Assembly (NCBI GenBank): GCA_017442585.1
Contig: JAFRZM010000035.1
Location: forward strand, 1 to 64,000
Length of the DNA: 64,000 nt
Direction: 5' to 3'
Source of the DNA: Lachnospiraceae bacterium
Lineage (GTDB): Bacteria; Bacillota; Clostridia; Lachnospirales; Lachnospiraceae
Shown here: positions 1 through 9,115 of the stretch, piece by piece
Layout: each line of letters starts with the position of its first letter
Position numbering within the stretch: position 1 is the first letter of the stretch
Notes under the pieces: generated by a model
What the model saw: only the letters and a program-made list of their open reading frames with translations
Databases searched by the model: none
What the model was told of the DNA's origin: nothing
Program-made: the position numbers and the translations under genes

Positions 1-492
1 CATACCTATTGATTGAAGCACAGATCCTGCTTCGATATTAACTGTTGCAAGGTTTTCGCAAGCACAAAACGCACCCTCTCCTATACTTGTAACTGTACTT
101 GAAAGCATAGCAGATACTATATTTAAATACTTCTCAAACCCATTGCCAAAGGCATAGTCACCTATATGGGTCACACCATATCCGATTACTACAGCTGATA
201 TATTATCCCGATTGCCATGCCAAGGAGCGGGAGTGACATTCTCATTATAATCTGCCATCGCTCCGTTTCCGCCATCGCAATCGTACACATTAGTAATAGT
301 CTTTCCGGCGTATGTTCCGCCTGCACTATACGAATTCGCATCATAGATAACATACATAGTACCATCATTAGTAAGCAATGCCTTCACCGTATTATCTACC
401 GCTTTTACCTTAATACTTGCCTGAGGTGTCATCGTGCAAATGAGTATAACACTTAATAATATGCCCAATACCTTTTTTAACTTCATCTTCAT
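1..492 (-). CDS. Secreted BspA-type leucine-rich-repeat protein, N-terminal part (truncated by window edge)
   Basis: Open to the window edge; the first 164 residues are visible. It starts MKMKLKKVLG, followed by a hydrophobic stretch (LLSVILICTM) and TPQAS, a typical signal peptide, so the protein is probably exported. Residues about 100-164 carry the pattern of the LRR_5/BspA family: VTHIGDYAFGNG, then VTSIGEGAFCAC, then NLATVNIE and LQSIG. Such proteins are surface adhesins or cell-wall proteins in gut Firmicutes and are usually several hundred residues or longer; the rest lies outside the window. AGGAG sits 10 nt before the chosen ATG; a second ATG two codons later is possible. A good sigma-A promoter lies just upstream. 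The family call is firm, the ligand unknown. Confidence 0.85.
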   Translation of the reverse strand, partial: MKMKLKKVLGILLSVILICTMTPQASIKVKAVDNTVKALLTNDGTMYVIYDANSYSAGGTYAGKTITNVYDCDGGNGAMADYNENVTPAPWHGNRDNISAVVIGYGVTHIGDYAFGNGFEKYLNIVSAMLSSTVTSIGEGAFCACENLATVNIEAGSVLQSIGM

Positions 493-530
493 AGTTCACC
501 TGCTCCTCATAATAACGTACAACTATTATT

Positions 531-559
531 AATATACCATTTTGCTAAAACTCTAACAA
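531..559 (-). promoter_or_regulatory. Sigma-A promoter of the BspA-like gene
   Basis: On the minus strand TTGTTA (554-559) and TATATT (531-536) are separated by 17 bp, about 40 bp upstream of the start codon. No operator is recognised. Confidence 0.65.
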
Positions 560-611
560 CAAAAAATTTTCTTTTAACAAAAAATCAATTATTATAAGTA
601 CATCGTACACT

Positions 612-1430
612 CTAAGAATTCAGCACGAATTTTTCAATTACCTCAGCAACTCCACCTTCGTTATTGTTGAGTGTCGTTACGTAATCTGCGATGTCTTTCA
701 CGCAGTCGGCACCGTTACACATCGCGACACCAAGGCCTGCCATTTCTATCATCGTAAGATCGTTGCGTTCATCGCCTATTGCAATAGTATCTTTCATGTC
801 AAAACCGAATATCTTTGACATATTTACGATACCGTCTCCCTTTGAGATATCGCTAGGCATATACTCAAGATACTCTTCGCATGAAAAAAAGGAATGTAAA
901 CTACCTGTTTCAAACTCTGGATGTTCATTTCTAAAACGTACTATCTTTTCGTTATCAAAAGAAATCAAAAGCACTTTCAAAGATGGGCTTTTAAGTGTAT
1001 TGATTATACTGTCCCTTATCTCATACTCCATCTGCCCGTTCTTGCAATAAAACTTAAGTTCTTCATCTTCGCTCTTGCAGATAACTTTGTCATTTTCGTA
1101 AGCCTGGACATGTATGCCATATTTATCAGCTTCCGATTCGATATTATGTATTTCATCCATTGAAAGAGTCTTTTCAAAGATAACTTGCTCCTTCGTACAA
1201 TCATATATCATTCCGCCATTATAGCAGAGGATAAAGCACCCATCTTTGTAAAGACCGGCATTTTTCGCACCGATTATTGCCGCAGACTTTGGGCGTCCGG
1301 TAGCTATTATCACCTTATGCCCCTTAGATAACGCCTTATCTATTGCCTCTTTATTTTTATCGCACACTTTCTTTTCGTCGTTTAAAAGCGTCTTATCAAG
1401 ATCGACGAATATATATTTTACTTTATTCAT
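612..1430 (-). CDS. Cof-type HAD-superfamily hydrolase (sugar-phosphate or flavin-phosphate phosphatase)
   Basis: 272 residues, the usual length for the Cof/YidA (HAD subclass IIB) group of cytosolic phosphatases. Motif I DLDKTLL near residue 10 supplies the nucleophilic Asp, ATGRP near residue 45 follows, and the C-terminal motif IV GDERNDLTMIEMAGLGVAM binds Mg2+. The cap domain lies between them, and substrate choice depends on it, so the substrate cannot be named. AAAGGA precedes the ATG. The gene stands alone, divergent from the DUF5050 gene, and is probably monocistronic. Confidence 0.9.
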   Translation of the reverse strand: MNKVKYIFVDLDKTLLNDEKKVCDKNKEAIDKALSKGHKVIIATGRPKSAAIIGAKNAGLYKDGCFILCYNGGMIYDCTKEQVIFEKTLSMDEIHNIESEADKYGIHVQAYENDKVICKSEDEELKFYCKNGQMEYEIRDSIINTLKSPSLKVLLISFDNEKIVRFRNEHPEFETGSLHSFFSCEEYLEYMPSDISKGDGIVNMSKIFGFDMKDTIAIGDERNDLTMIEMAGLGVAMCNGADCVKDIADYVTTLNNNEGGVAEVIEKFVLNS

Positions 1431-1445
1431 TTATATCCTTTCATA

Positions 1446-1474
1446 TTGAAGTTATCATCTATATTTCTTATAAT
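1446..1474 (+). promoter_or_regulatory. Sigma-A promoter of the DUF5050 gene
   Basis: TTGAAG (1446-1451), a 17-bp spacer and TATAAT (1469-1474), 23 bp before the start codon at 1498, in the divergent spacer to the HAD gene. Confidence 0.7.
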
Positions 1475-1497
1475 TATAATATGAGGAAGGTGAGAAT

Positions 1498-2538
1498 ATG
1501 AATGTCAAAGATTTCTTTATCAAAAACTTAAAATGGTTTATTCTCGGAATTATAATTATATTAGTTACCACATTTATAATCATTAACAGAATCAACAACC
1601 ACGTTACGCTTAACGATTCATACGTTAACGGTAATTATGGCGGTAATCTTTATAACGGCGGCTATTTTTGTGAACATAACGGCACGCTTTTCTTTGCAAA
1701 CCCTGATGATAAAATGTCTCTTTACAGCGCATCGCGTAATTTTGACGATTTGAAAAAAATAAGTGGTTATTCTGTTGCATACATCAATGCCGACGACAAT
1801 TACGTTTATTTTTCAAAGCAAGACCGCAAAGGCAACGGCGCTTTTTCCTTCTTGCAAGTCGATAGATGTGCACTTTACCGCGTAAAGCATAACGGCAAGA
1901 AAGAAACAGCAATCGATCACGACCCTTGTATGTATTCCTGCCTCGTCGGCAATTACATATATTACATACATTATGATGAAGATAACGCTTCTACCCTTTA
2001 TAAGATTAAAATCAACGGTAAAGAACGCGAAATGGTAATGAAAGAACCCGTTATTGCCGTATATGCAAACGAAAGATACATTTACTATACCGGTGTCGAA
2101 AAGGATCACCATCTTTACAAACTCGATACCGAAAGTAAATCAAAGATGATCGTTTCAACAAGAGAATTCTACAATCCAATAATCATTGATAATTACGTAT
2201 ATTATATGGATCCCGAAAACGATTATCACATTACAAGCCTTAACCTCTCAACAGATGAAAAGTTCGACATAACACACGCACGTGCAGATTGCTTCAATAT
2301 GTACGGCAACTTCATCTTCTACCAAAAGAATAGGGAAGGTGAGGAAGGCCTTTACCGCATCCGTCTTGACGGAACTAACGAAGAACTGATTGCCTCCGGT
2401 GTTTACTGCAACATCAATGTCACAACATTTAACGTATACTTTTCGTTATATGACGTTGAAGACAGTTTCTATATGATCCCGACTTCCGGCAAGATTGTAA
2501 TGACCAAATTCTCGCCGGGAATCGAAAATAATAATTAA
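1498..2538 (+). CDS. DUF5050-type membrane-anchored beta-propeller-like protein
   Basis: 346 residues. The N-terminus has one hydrophobic membrane segment (about residues 13-30) and no cleavage site, so the rest is probably outside the cell. The body is built of repeats rich in aromatic residues with the pattern YVYF / YIYYI / YIYYTG / YVYYMD followed by a charged turn and LYRI or LYKI. This is typical of the DUF5050 family, predicted to fold as a beta-propeller. No enzyme motif is visible and the function is unknown. AAGGTGAG precedes the ATG. Its stop overlaps that of convergent polC by 4 bp and no terminator is visible between them. Confidence 0.75.
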   Translation: MNVKDFFIKNLKWFILGIIIILVTTFIIINRINNHVTLNDSYVNGNYGGNLYNGGYFCEHNGTLFFANPDDKMSLYSASRNFDDLKKISGYSVAYINADDNYVYFSKQDRKGNGAFSFLQVDRCALYRVKHNGKKETAIDHDPCMYSCLVGNYIYYIHYDEDNASTLYKIKINGKEREMVMKEPVIAVYANERYIYYTGVEKDHHLYKLDTESKSKMIVSTREFYNPIIIDNYVYYMDPENDYHITSLNLSTDEKFDITHARADCFNMYGNFIFYQKNREGEEGLYRIRLDGTNEELIASGVYCNINVTTFNVYFSLYDVEDSFYMIPTSGKIVMTKFSPGIENNN

Positions 2539-5500
2539 AACGTATCAAACAGCGATATCTGATTGCTCTCCGGAAGCTCAAGTATTTTCAAATCACTTAA
2601 AAGATCTGCAACCGTAGAACCTACATGAGCTCGTTCCTTAAAATCATCTTTTGAAAGGAACGGGCCATTTTTTGCAGCTTCCGCAATAGAATCTGCAGCA
2701 GTTTCTCCAAGGCCTCCTATCGAAGTTAAAGGTGGCATAAGCTTTCCATCGATAATCTTAACATTTCTGGCGTCAGCCTGAAAGACATCAATCTTCATAA
2801 ATTCAAATCCGCGTGCATACATCTCAAGAACACTACGCATATCTTTAAGCATATCCTTTTCGTTCTTTGTAGGATTCTCTTTGGCACGTATCTGTTCCAT
2901 CGTGAATTTGAGCTTTTCCTTGCCTTGGCACATCATTTCATAATCAAGCGGTGCTCTAATCGAAAAATATGCCGCATAATAGCAAAGCGGATAATAAAGT
3001 TTCCAATATGCAATACGCCATGCCATCATAACATATGCGGCGGCATGTGCCTTAGGGAACATATACTGGATCTTTTCACATGACCAGATATACCAATCCG
3101 GCACATCATGTGCACGCATTTCTTCCTTCCATCCTTCCCACTTTTGAGACTTACCCTTGGCAACCTTACCCTTACGTACATCTTCCATGATTTTGAAAGA
3201 CATTTCAGAATCAAGGCCTTTATTTATAAGATAAGTCATAATATCGTCTCTCGTACAAATCGCAGTAGAAATTGTAGCCTTGCCTTCCGCAATGACCGTC
3301 TGGGCATTATTTACCCATACATCCGTACCGTGAGACAGACCGGAAATTCTTATAAGATCCGAAAAACACGTTGGTTTCGCATCAAGAAGCATCTGTATTA
3401 CGAAATCAGTACCAAACTCAGGAATACCAAGTGAACCCGTCATACATCCATCAATATCCTCAGGTTTAATTCCAAGCGCATCAGTGCTTTGGAAAAGAGA
3501 CATAATTCTTTTGTCATCAAATGGTATGCTCATCGCATCCACACCCGAAAGATCTTCAAGGCGGCGAACCATGGTCGGATCATCGTGTCCTAAAATATCA
3601 AGCTTAAGTAAGTTATGGTCTATAGAGTGATATTCAAAATGTGTAGTTATAATATCAGACGTAATATCATCCGCAGGATGCTGTATAGGCGTAAAAGAAT
3701 AGATTTCTTCACCCAAAGGCAATACAACAATACCTCCCGGATGCTGTCCTGTTGTTCGTCTTACACCGGTACAGCCACCGACAAGTCTGTTAATCTCAGC
3801 CTCTCTTTTATGAATTCCTCGTTCTTCATAATACTTTTTCACAAGGCCGTATGCGGTTTTATCAGCCAGTGTACCTATTGTACCGGCTCTATATGTCTGT
3901 CCTTCTCCAAAAATAACTTCAGTATATTTATGGGCTTTAGACTGATACTCACCTGAAAAGTTAAGGTCTATATCAGGCTCTTTATTACCTTCAAATCCAA
4001 GGAATGTTTCAAATGGAATGTCAAAACCGGCTTTCAAAAGCGGCGCACCGCATTTTGGACATGCCTTGTCAGGCATATCGCAACCGGCCATTCCGGCATA
4101 TGCTTTTACCTCATCTGAGTCAAAATCACTGTAGTGACATTTTTCACAATAATAATGCGGTCTAAGAGGGTTTACTTCCGTAATACCGGCCATTGTTGCA
4201 ACAAAAGAAGAACCAACGGATCCTCTGGAACCTACTAAATAACCATCTTCGTTTGATTTCCAAACAAGTTTCTGCGCAATTATGTACATAACCGCAAATC
4301 CGTTACTGATTATAGAATTAAGCTCTCGCTCTAATCTCTCTGTAACAACAGGCGGCAACGGATCACCATACATCGAATGCGCTTTATTATAGCAAATCTC
4401 TCTAAGCATTTCGTCCGAATGCGGAATAACAGGCGGACACTTATCAGGGCGTACAGGCTCTATATATTCGCACATATCTGCTATAAGATTAGGATTCTTT
4501 ATGACAACTTCTTCTGCTTTCTTCGCACCAAGGTATGAAAACTCGTCAAGCATTTCTGTAGTCGTACGAAGAAAAAGCGCAGAATCCTCGTCCTCAAATC
4601 CCTTGCCGACTAATATAATTCTTCTATATATCTCATCTTCAGGATCAAGATAATGCACATCACAAGTCGCACATACAGGCTTATTAAAGTCTTCTCCGAG
4701 CTTCACTATATATTTATTAATATCTTCAAGTTCTGTTCTTGAATGGAATAACGCTTTATCACCGCGAAGCATAAATTCATTATTGCAAAGCGGCTGTATC
4801 TCCAAGTAATCATAAAAAGATACTATATTGGCTATTTCAGCATCCGAACGTTGCCTTATAATTGCCTGATAAAGCTCGCCGGCTTCACATGCAGATCCCA
4901 AAATAAGGCCTTCTCGATATTTTTCAATAAGCGTTTTAGGAATTATCGGAACTTTGTTATAATACTTCAAATGAGATTCCGAAACCAATCTATATAAATT
5001 AATTCTTCCTATCTCATTTTTAGCAAGTAAGATTATATGATAATGCGGTAATTTTCTAATTGTTGCATCATCATTTGCCGCAAAATCATTTGCTTCATTA
5101 AGCGTATTTATATTTAAATCTTTTAATCTTTTAGCAAGCGCAATAAAGATAAGTGCAGTACATTCGGCATCATCTACCGCTCTGTGATGATGTTCAAGAG
5201 ATATCTTTAATGCTTTTGCAACCTGATCAAGTTTATATTTTGCAATAGTCGGTATAAGACATCTGGCCATGCTTATTGTATCAACTATCGTGTACTCTTT
5301 ATTAATGCCAAGTTCTTTTGATTTTACACCAATAAAGCCTGTGTCAAACTCAGCATTATGAGCAACAAGTGCACTGTCTCCTATAAAGTCAATAAATTTA
5401 GGCAAAACCACTTCAATCGGATCCGCATCTATAACCATTTCATCAGTTATTGAAGTAAGTTCGGTAATTCTGTACGGTATAGGTACCTTAGGATTTATAA

Positions 5501-7004
5501 ACGTCGAAAATCTGTCTACAATCTCACCGTTAACAACCTTTACAGCACCGATTTCTATTATCTTTTCGGTTACAGGATTTAATCCGGTAGTTTCTATATC
5601 AAATACAACATACGAATCATCAAGGCTTTTATTATTTGGATTTACTGCTATACCCTTTGAATCATCGGCAATATAACCTTCCATACCATATATTACTTGT
5701 ATATCATCTATACTGTGATCTTTAAGGTAATGAAAAGCCAGCGGGAATGCCTGCACATTTCCGTGATCCGTTATTGCGATTTTCTTATGTCCAAATTCAC
5801 GCGCACGTTGAATTATATCCGCAACATCACTTACACCATCAGAATCACTCATTTTGGTATGACAATGAAGCTCAACACGCTTATCCAAAGCATTATCTAC
5901 ACGTTTAACTCTGAAATCCGTTGATTTCTTGATGCCGGAAATATGGGATATTGTAAGCTCTTTGTCATATGTATCAAGAGCGACAAGACCTTTTACCTTG
6001 TAAAATGCATTCACTTTTATTGCTTCGTTTATTTCGGGGAACTGCTCTTCTTTAACAAATATCTTAAACGAGATTGTATCCGTAAAATCCGTAATATTCG
6101 CGATAAAAAGATAATTTCCGGACTTTAATTGTCTGCTGTCCGTACTCAATACCATACCGTTAATTACGATATCGATATTTTCACCTTCAATATCTTTGAT
6201 AAATATAGATTCTTCATCAAAGTCTCTACCGTAAACCACATCCGGATTATTTGATTTGGAAGCCTTTTCCTTGTAAAACTTATCTTTATTAAAGCTCTTT
6301 TCTTTATCTGTATTCTTAACAACTTCTTTCTTATCAGACACTTTGTCCTCGGAAGGTTTGCTGTCGGAACCTAAATCATCAATTATATCCTTACCCGCTT
6401 TTAAAAGCTTATCGTCTTCTATTTTTCTTAAGTTATTCTCAATCTTAATTACCTTCTCGCGGAACAGCGCTTCTTTTTTAAGCTCTTTCTCAGTGTTATC
6501 GGTAATTACGTAGTCTATTAAAATATCGCATGTAAGGCCCGCACGTTCAGCAAAAACCTTATGAAAATATCCAATTAACTCACTTTCAAGCTCTTTTGCA
6601 ATAACGTTTTGTGATGTAGTAATTACAATTGAATTATCGTCCGTAAATGATACATCACTTCCGTTATATAACGAAAACAGCAAAGCATTATTACGGTTTA
6701 ATTCCGTATAAATGCTGTCTTTATATTCCTTATAAAATGTCCTTGCGGTATACTGGGATGAAAGCTTGAATTTTTCGATTATTATAACATTCGCGTTTGG
6801 AACATTAGGAAAAAGCTTATTCTTTAAGATTCGAATAAGCTCATAGATTGTCTGTTTTTCAATTATATGGTTGGACTGTAAGCTAATCTTTACCGCATCT
6901 TTCTTCGAATTCATTGTAATTCGTTCAATTACGGCATCTTTTACAGCCCGCTTTATATCATCCGGCAAATTTAAATCCGGAAAAACTTCCATAAACAAAT
7001 TCAT
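2535..7004 (-). CDS. polC: DNA polymerase III alpha subunit, PolC type
   Basis: Leading-strand replicative polymerase of Gram-positive bacteria, with built-in 3'-5' proofreading. Domain order: PolC N-terminal domain (about 1-190), a lysine-rich linker (about 190-265), OB fold (about 275-355), PHP domain opening with VELHCHTKMSDSDG (about 380), a DEDD exonuclease inserted in PHP (VVFDIETTGLNP, about 475-640), then the polymerase core with the acidic motif PDIDLNFSG and a four-cysteine zinc site (CEKC and CPKC). At 1489 residues it is slightly longer than the roughly 1440 of Bacillus PolC, mostly through the linker. GGAG sits 7 nt before the ATG, overlapping the end of ispG three bases away. 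It ends the uppS-to-polC group, as in B. subtilis. Confidence 0.98.
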   Translation of the reverse strand: MNLFMEVFPDLNLPDDIKRAVKDAVIERITMNSKKDAVKISLQSNHIIEKQTIYELIRILKNKLFPNVPNANVIIIEKFKLSSQYTARTFYKEYKDSIYTELNRNNALLFSLYNGSDVSFTDDNSIVITTSQNVIAKELESELIGYFHKVFAERAGLTCDILIDYVITDNTEKELKKEALFREKVIKIENNLRKIEDDKLLKAGKDIIDDLGSDSKPSEDKVSDKKEVVKNTDKEKSFNKDKFYKEKASKSNNPDVVYGRDFDEESIFIKDIEGENIDIVINGMVLSTDSRQLKSGNYLFIANITDFTDTISFKIFVKEEQFPEINEAIKVNAFYKVKGLVALDTYDKELTISHISGIKKSTDFRVKRVDNALDKRVELHCHTKMSDSDGVSDVADIIQRAREFGHKKIAITDHGNVQAFPLAFHYLKDHSIDDIQVIYGMEGYIADDSKGIAVNPNNKSLDDSYVVFDIETTGLNPVTEKIIEIGAVKVVNGEIVDRFSTFINPKVPIPYRITELTSITDEMVIDADPIEVVLPKFIDFIGDSALVAHNAEFDTGFIGVKSKELGINKEYTIVDTISMARCLIPTIAKYKLDQVAKALKISLEHHHRAVDDAECTALIFIALAKRLKDLNINTLNEANDFAANDDATIRKLPHYHIILLAKNEIGRINLYRLVSESHLKYYNKVPIIPKTLIEKYREGLILGSACEAGELYQAIIRQRSDAEIANIVSFYDYLEIQPLCNNEFMLRGDKALFHSRTELEDINKYIVKLGEDFNKPVCATCDVHYLDPEDEIYRRIILVGKGFEDEDSALFLRTTTEMLDEFSYLGAKKAEEVVIKNPNLIADMCEYIEPVRPDKCPPVIPHSDEMLREICYNKAHSMYGDPLPPVVTERLERELNSIISNGFAVMYIIAQKLVWKSNEDGYLVGSRGSVGSSFVATMAGITEVNPLRPHYYCEKCHYSDFDSDEVKAYAGMAGCDMPDKACPKCGAPLLKAGFDIPFETFLGFEGNKEPDIDLNFSGEYQSKAHKYTEVIFGEGQTYRAGTIGTLADKTAYGLVKKYYEERGIHKREAEINRLVGGCTGVRRTTGQHPGGIVVLPLGEEIYSFTPIQHPADDITSDIITTHFEYHSIDHNLLKLDILGHDDPTMVRRLEDLSGVDAMSIPFDDKRIMSLFQSTDALGIKPEDIDGCMTGSLGIPEFGTDFVIQMLLDAKPTCFSDLIRISGLSHGTDVWVNNAQTVIAEGKATISTAICTRDDIMTYLINKGLDSEMSFKIMEDVRKGKVAKGKSQKWEGWKEEMRAHDVPDWYIWSCEKIQYMFPKAHAAAYVMMAWRIAYWKLYYPLCYYAAYFSIRAPLDYEMMCQGKEKLKFTMEQIRAKENPTKNEKDMLKDMRSVLEMYARGFEFMKIDVFQADARNVKIIDGKLMPPLTSIGGLGETAADSIAEAAKNGPFLSKDDFKERAHVGSTVADLLSDLKILELPESNQISLFDTF

Positions 7005-7007
7005 AAA

Positions 7008-8057
7008 CTAACTCCAATGATCAAGTTCTGCTTTTAATGTACTTAAAAACTCGCTTTCCTTAATCTTACCGACTATTTCACCGTGTTTAATAAGAAGACC
7101 TTCTCCGATTCCTCCGGCTATTGCAAGGTCTGCTTCTTTGGCTTCTCCCGGTCCGTTTACAACGCAGCCCATAACTGCAACCTTTATATCAAGGTCGTAA
7201 TTTGCAATAAGCTTTTCAACCTCCGTTGCAAGTGATATAAGGTCTATCTTGGTTCTTCCGCATGTAGGGCACGAAACAAGCTCTATGCCGCCTTTTCTTA
7301 AACCTAATGTCCTAAGAATAGTCTTTGCGGAAATAATCTCATTCACAGGGTCTCCTGTTAAAGAAACTCTTATAGTGTCACCTATACCCTTAGAAAGTAT
7401 AAGACCTAAACCTATACCGGATTTTAAGTTTCCGGAATATAGCGTACCTGTCTCCGTTATGCCTATATGCAACGGATAATCCATTTTATCAGCTATAAGC
7501 TCATTGGCCTTTACGCACATCATAACATCCGATGTTTTTATGGAAACCACGAGATTCTCGTATCCCATATCTTCAATCATGTGAACTTTATCGAGTGCGC
7601 TTTCAACTATTCCTTCAGCAGTAACGCCGTTATATTTTTCAATTAAATGCTTTTCCAAAGAACCCGAATTAACACCGACTCTTATAGGAATATCAGCCAT
7701 TTTTGCTTCATTAACAACGGCGCGAACATTATCTATAGAACCGATATTACCCGGATTAATTCTAATCTTATCTGCGCCTTTCTCAATAGAAAGTAACGCA
7801 AGCTTGTGGTCAAAATGAATATCTGCAACAAGCGGAATATGAATATTCTTCTTAATTTCCGGTAAGTTATTCGCTGCTTCAACAGTCGGGACCGTAACAC
7901 GAATAATCTCACAGCCTTTATTTTCAAGCTCTAAGATCTGAGAGATTGTAGCCTTAGCATCTTCTGTTTTCGTATTTGTCATTGATTGAATAAGTATAGG
8001 ATTATTACCGCCTATTACCTTATCACCAATTCTTATTTCTCTTGAATATCTTCGCAT
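7008..8057 (-). CDS. ispG: 4-hydroxy-3-methylbut-2-enyl diphosphate synthase
   Basis: Iron-sulfur enzyme of the non-mevalonate (MEP) isoprenoid pathway. It reduces 2-C-methylerythritol 2,4-cyclodiphosphate to HMBPP. 349 residues, typical for bacterial IspG. The N-terminal TIM barrel begins with IGGNNPILIQSMTNT, and the C-terminal 4Fe-4S domain shows SCPTCGRT and MGCVVNGPGEAKEADLAIAG, containing the three cluster cysteines. GAGGT precedes the ATG. It lies between rseP and polC in the same transcription group as dxr and uppS, so two MEP steps and the polyprenyl synthase they feed are encoded together. Confidence 0.97.
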   Translation of the reverse strand: MRRYSREIRIGDKVIGGNNPILIQSMTNTKTEDAKATISQILELENKGCEIIRVTVPTVEAANNLPEIKKNIHIPLVADIHFDHKLALLSIEKGADKIRINPGNIGSIDNVRAVVNEAKMADIPIRVGVNSGSLEKHLIEKYNGVTAEGIVESALDKVHMIEDMGYENLVVSIKTSDVMMCVKANELIADKMDYPLHIGITETGTLYSGNLKSGIGLGLILSKGIGDTIRVSLTGDPVNEIISAKTILRTLGLRKGGIELVSCPTCGRTKIDLISLATEVEKLIANYDLDIKVAVMGCVVNGPGEAKEADLAIAGGIGEGLLIKHGEIVGKIKESEFLSTLKAELDHWS

Positions 8058-8071
8058 TTTGACCTCAATAC

Positions 8072-9115
8072 TTAAAACGGTAAAAGTTTTCTAATATCAT
8101 TAAACATAACAACAACCATGAGTAATAACAGTACCGCAAGACCTGCAAGATGAATCTTACCTTCAAGATCCGGATTTATTCTCTTTCTTCGTACAGCTTC
8201 AATTATGAAGAAGAATAATCTGCCTCCGTCAAGCGCGGGAATAGGCAAAAGATTCATCACGCCAAGGTTTGCCGATAATAAAATGCACATCGAGCACATA
8301 GATAAGAACACCGTTAAAGCTCCGCTTTTCTCGGATTCTTGATACGTATCACTTATAACCGAAACAATTCCTACCGGACCTGAAAGTTCATTTACAGACA
8401 CTTTGCCGGTTATTAATAACTTAAGGCTTGTGAAAGTCGTATCTATATAATACTTCACTTCATATATCGAATTCTTGAGTATTGTTAATATGTTTCCCTT
8501 AACCGGCAACATGCTTGAAATTCCAAGCATATAACGTCCATATTCTTCGTTATATGTAGGTTTTAATGTTGTTGTAAGCTTCTTGTCGTCACGTATAAAT
8601 GTTACATCAACATCTTCGCCTGCATGGACGTACATATAAAAGGTTATCTCACTGAAAAGATGAATTCTTTTATTGTTAAGCTTTACTATCTCATCACCTT
8701 TTTGAAGACCGGCATTTTCGGCACTATATCCTTCCATGACATCACCAATTGTAGACGTTACGGAACCTGAAATAGCTACAACTACAACAGAAAGTATGAA
8801 TGCCAATATAAAATTAAATAACGGACCTGCAAAAACCACGCTCATTCTCTGCCATACGTTCTTCTTGTTAAAAGAACGATTGTCCGAAGAATCCTCGTCT
8901 TCGCCTTCCATCATGCAAGCTCCGCCAAACGGAAGCGCCTTTAAAGAATACTTTGTCTCTCCAAAGGTCTTTCCTATAATTGTAGGTCCAAGACCTAAAG
9001 AGAACTCATTTACCTTAATATCATTAAGCTTGGCAAATAAAAAATGTCCAAGTTCATGAAATAACACGATAAATGAGAATATAAGAATTGCAATTAATAT
9101 ACTTACTATGTTCAT
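8072..9115 (-). CDS. rseP: Site-2 intramembrane zinc metalloprotease RseP/RasP
   Basis: Polytopic membrane protease that cuts anti-sigma factors and signal-peptide remnants within the membrane. Zinc-binding HELGH is at residues 20-24 of the first membrane segment. A PDZ domain (SAENAGLQKGDEIVKLN) sits in the middle, and the second active-site segment carries NLLPIPALDGGR. With the chosen start the protein has 347 residues. The start is the ATG overlapping the dxr stop as TAATG, with AAGGTGG five bases before it; a GTG three codons upstream also keeps the frame but overlaps that ribosome-binding site. The overlap suggests translational coupling to dxr. Confidence 0.96.
   Translation of the reverse strand: MNIVSILIAILIFSFIVLFHELGHFLFAKLNDIKVNEFSLGLGPTIIGKTFGETKYSLKALPFGGACMMEGEDEDSSDNRSFNKKNVWQRMSVVFAGPLFNFILAFILSVVVVAISGSVTSTIGDVMEGYSAENAGLQKGDEIVKLNNKRIHLFSEITFYMYVHAGEDVDVTFIRDDKKLTTTLKPTYNEEYGRYMLGISSMLPVKGNILTILKNSIYEVKYYIDTTFTSLKLLITGKVSVNELSGPVGIVSVISDTYQESEKSGALTVFLSMCSMCILLSANLGVMNLLPIPALDGGRLFFFIIEAVRRKRINPDLEGKIHLAGLAVLLLLMVVVMFNDIRKLLPF

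Noticed and set aside
217..456. Plus-strand reading frame of 79 residues
   Set aside because: Lies antisense within the BspA-like gene, which is open over its full length with signal peptide, repeats, ribosome-binding site and promoter.
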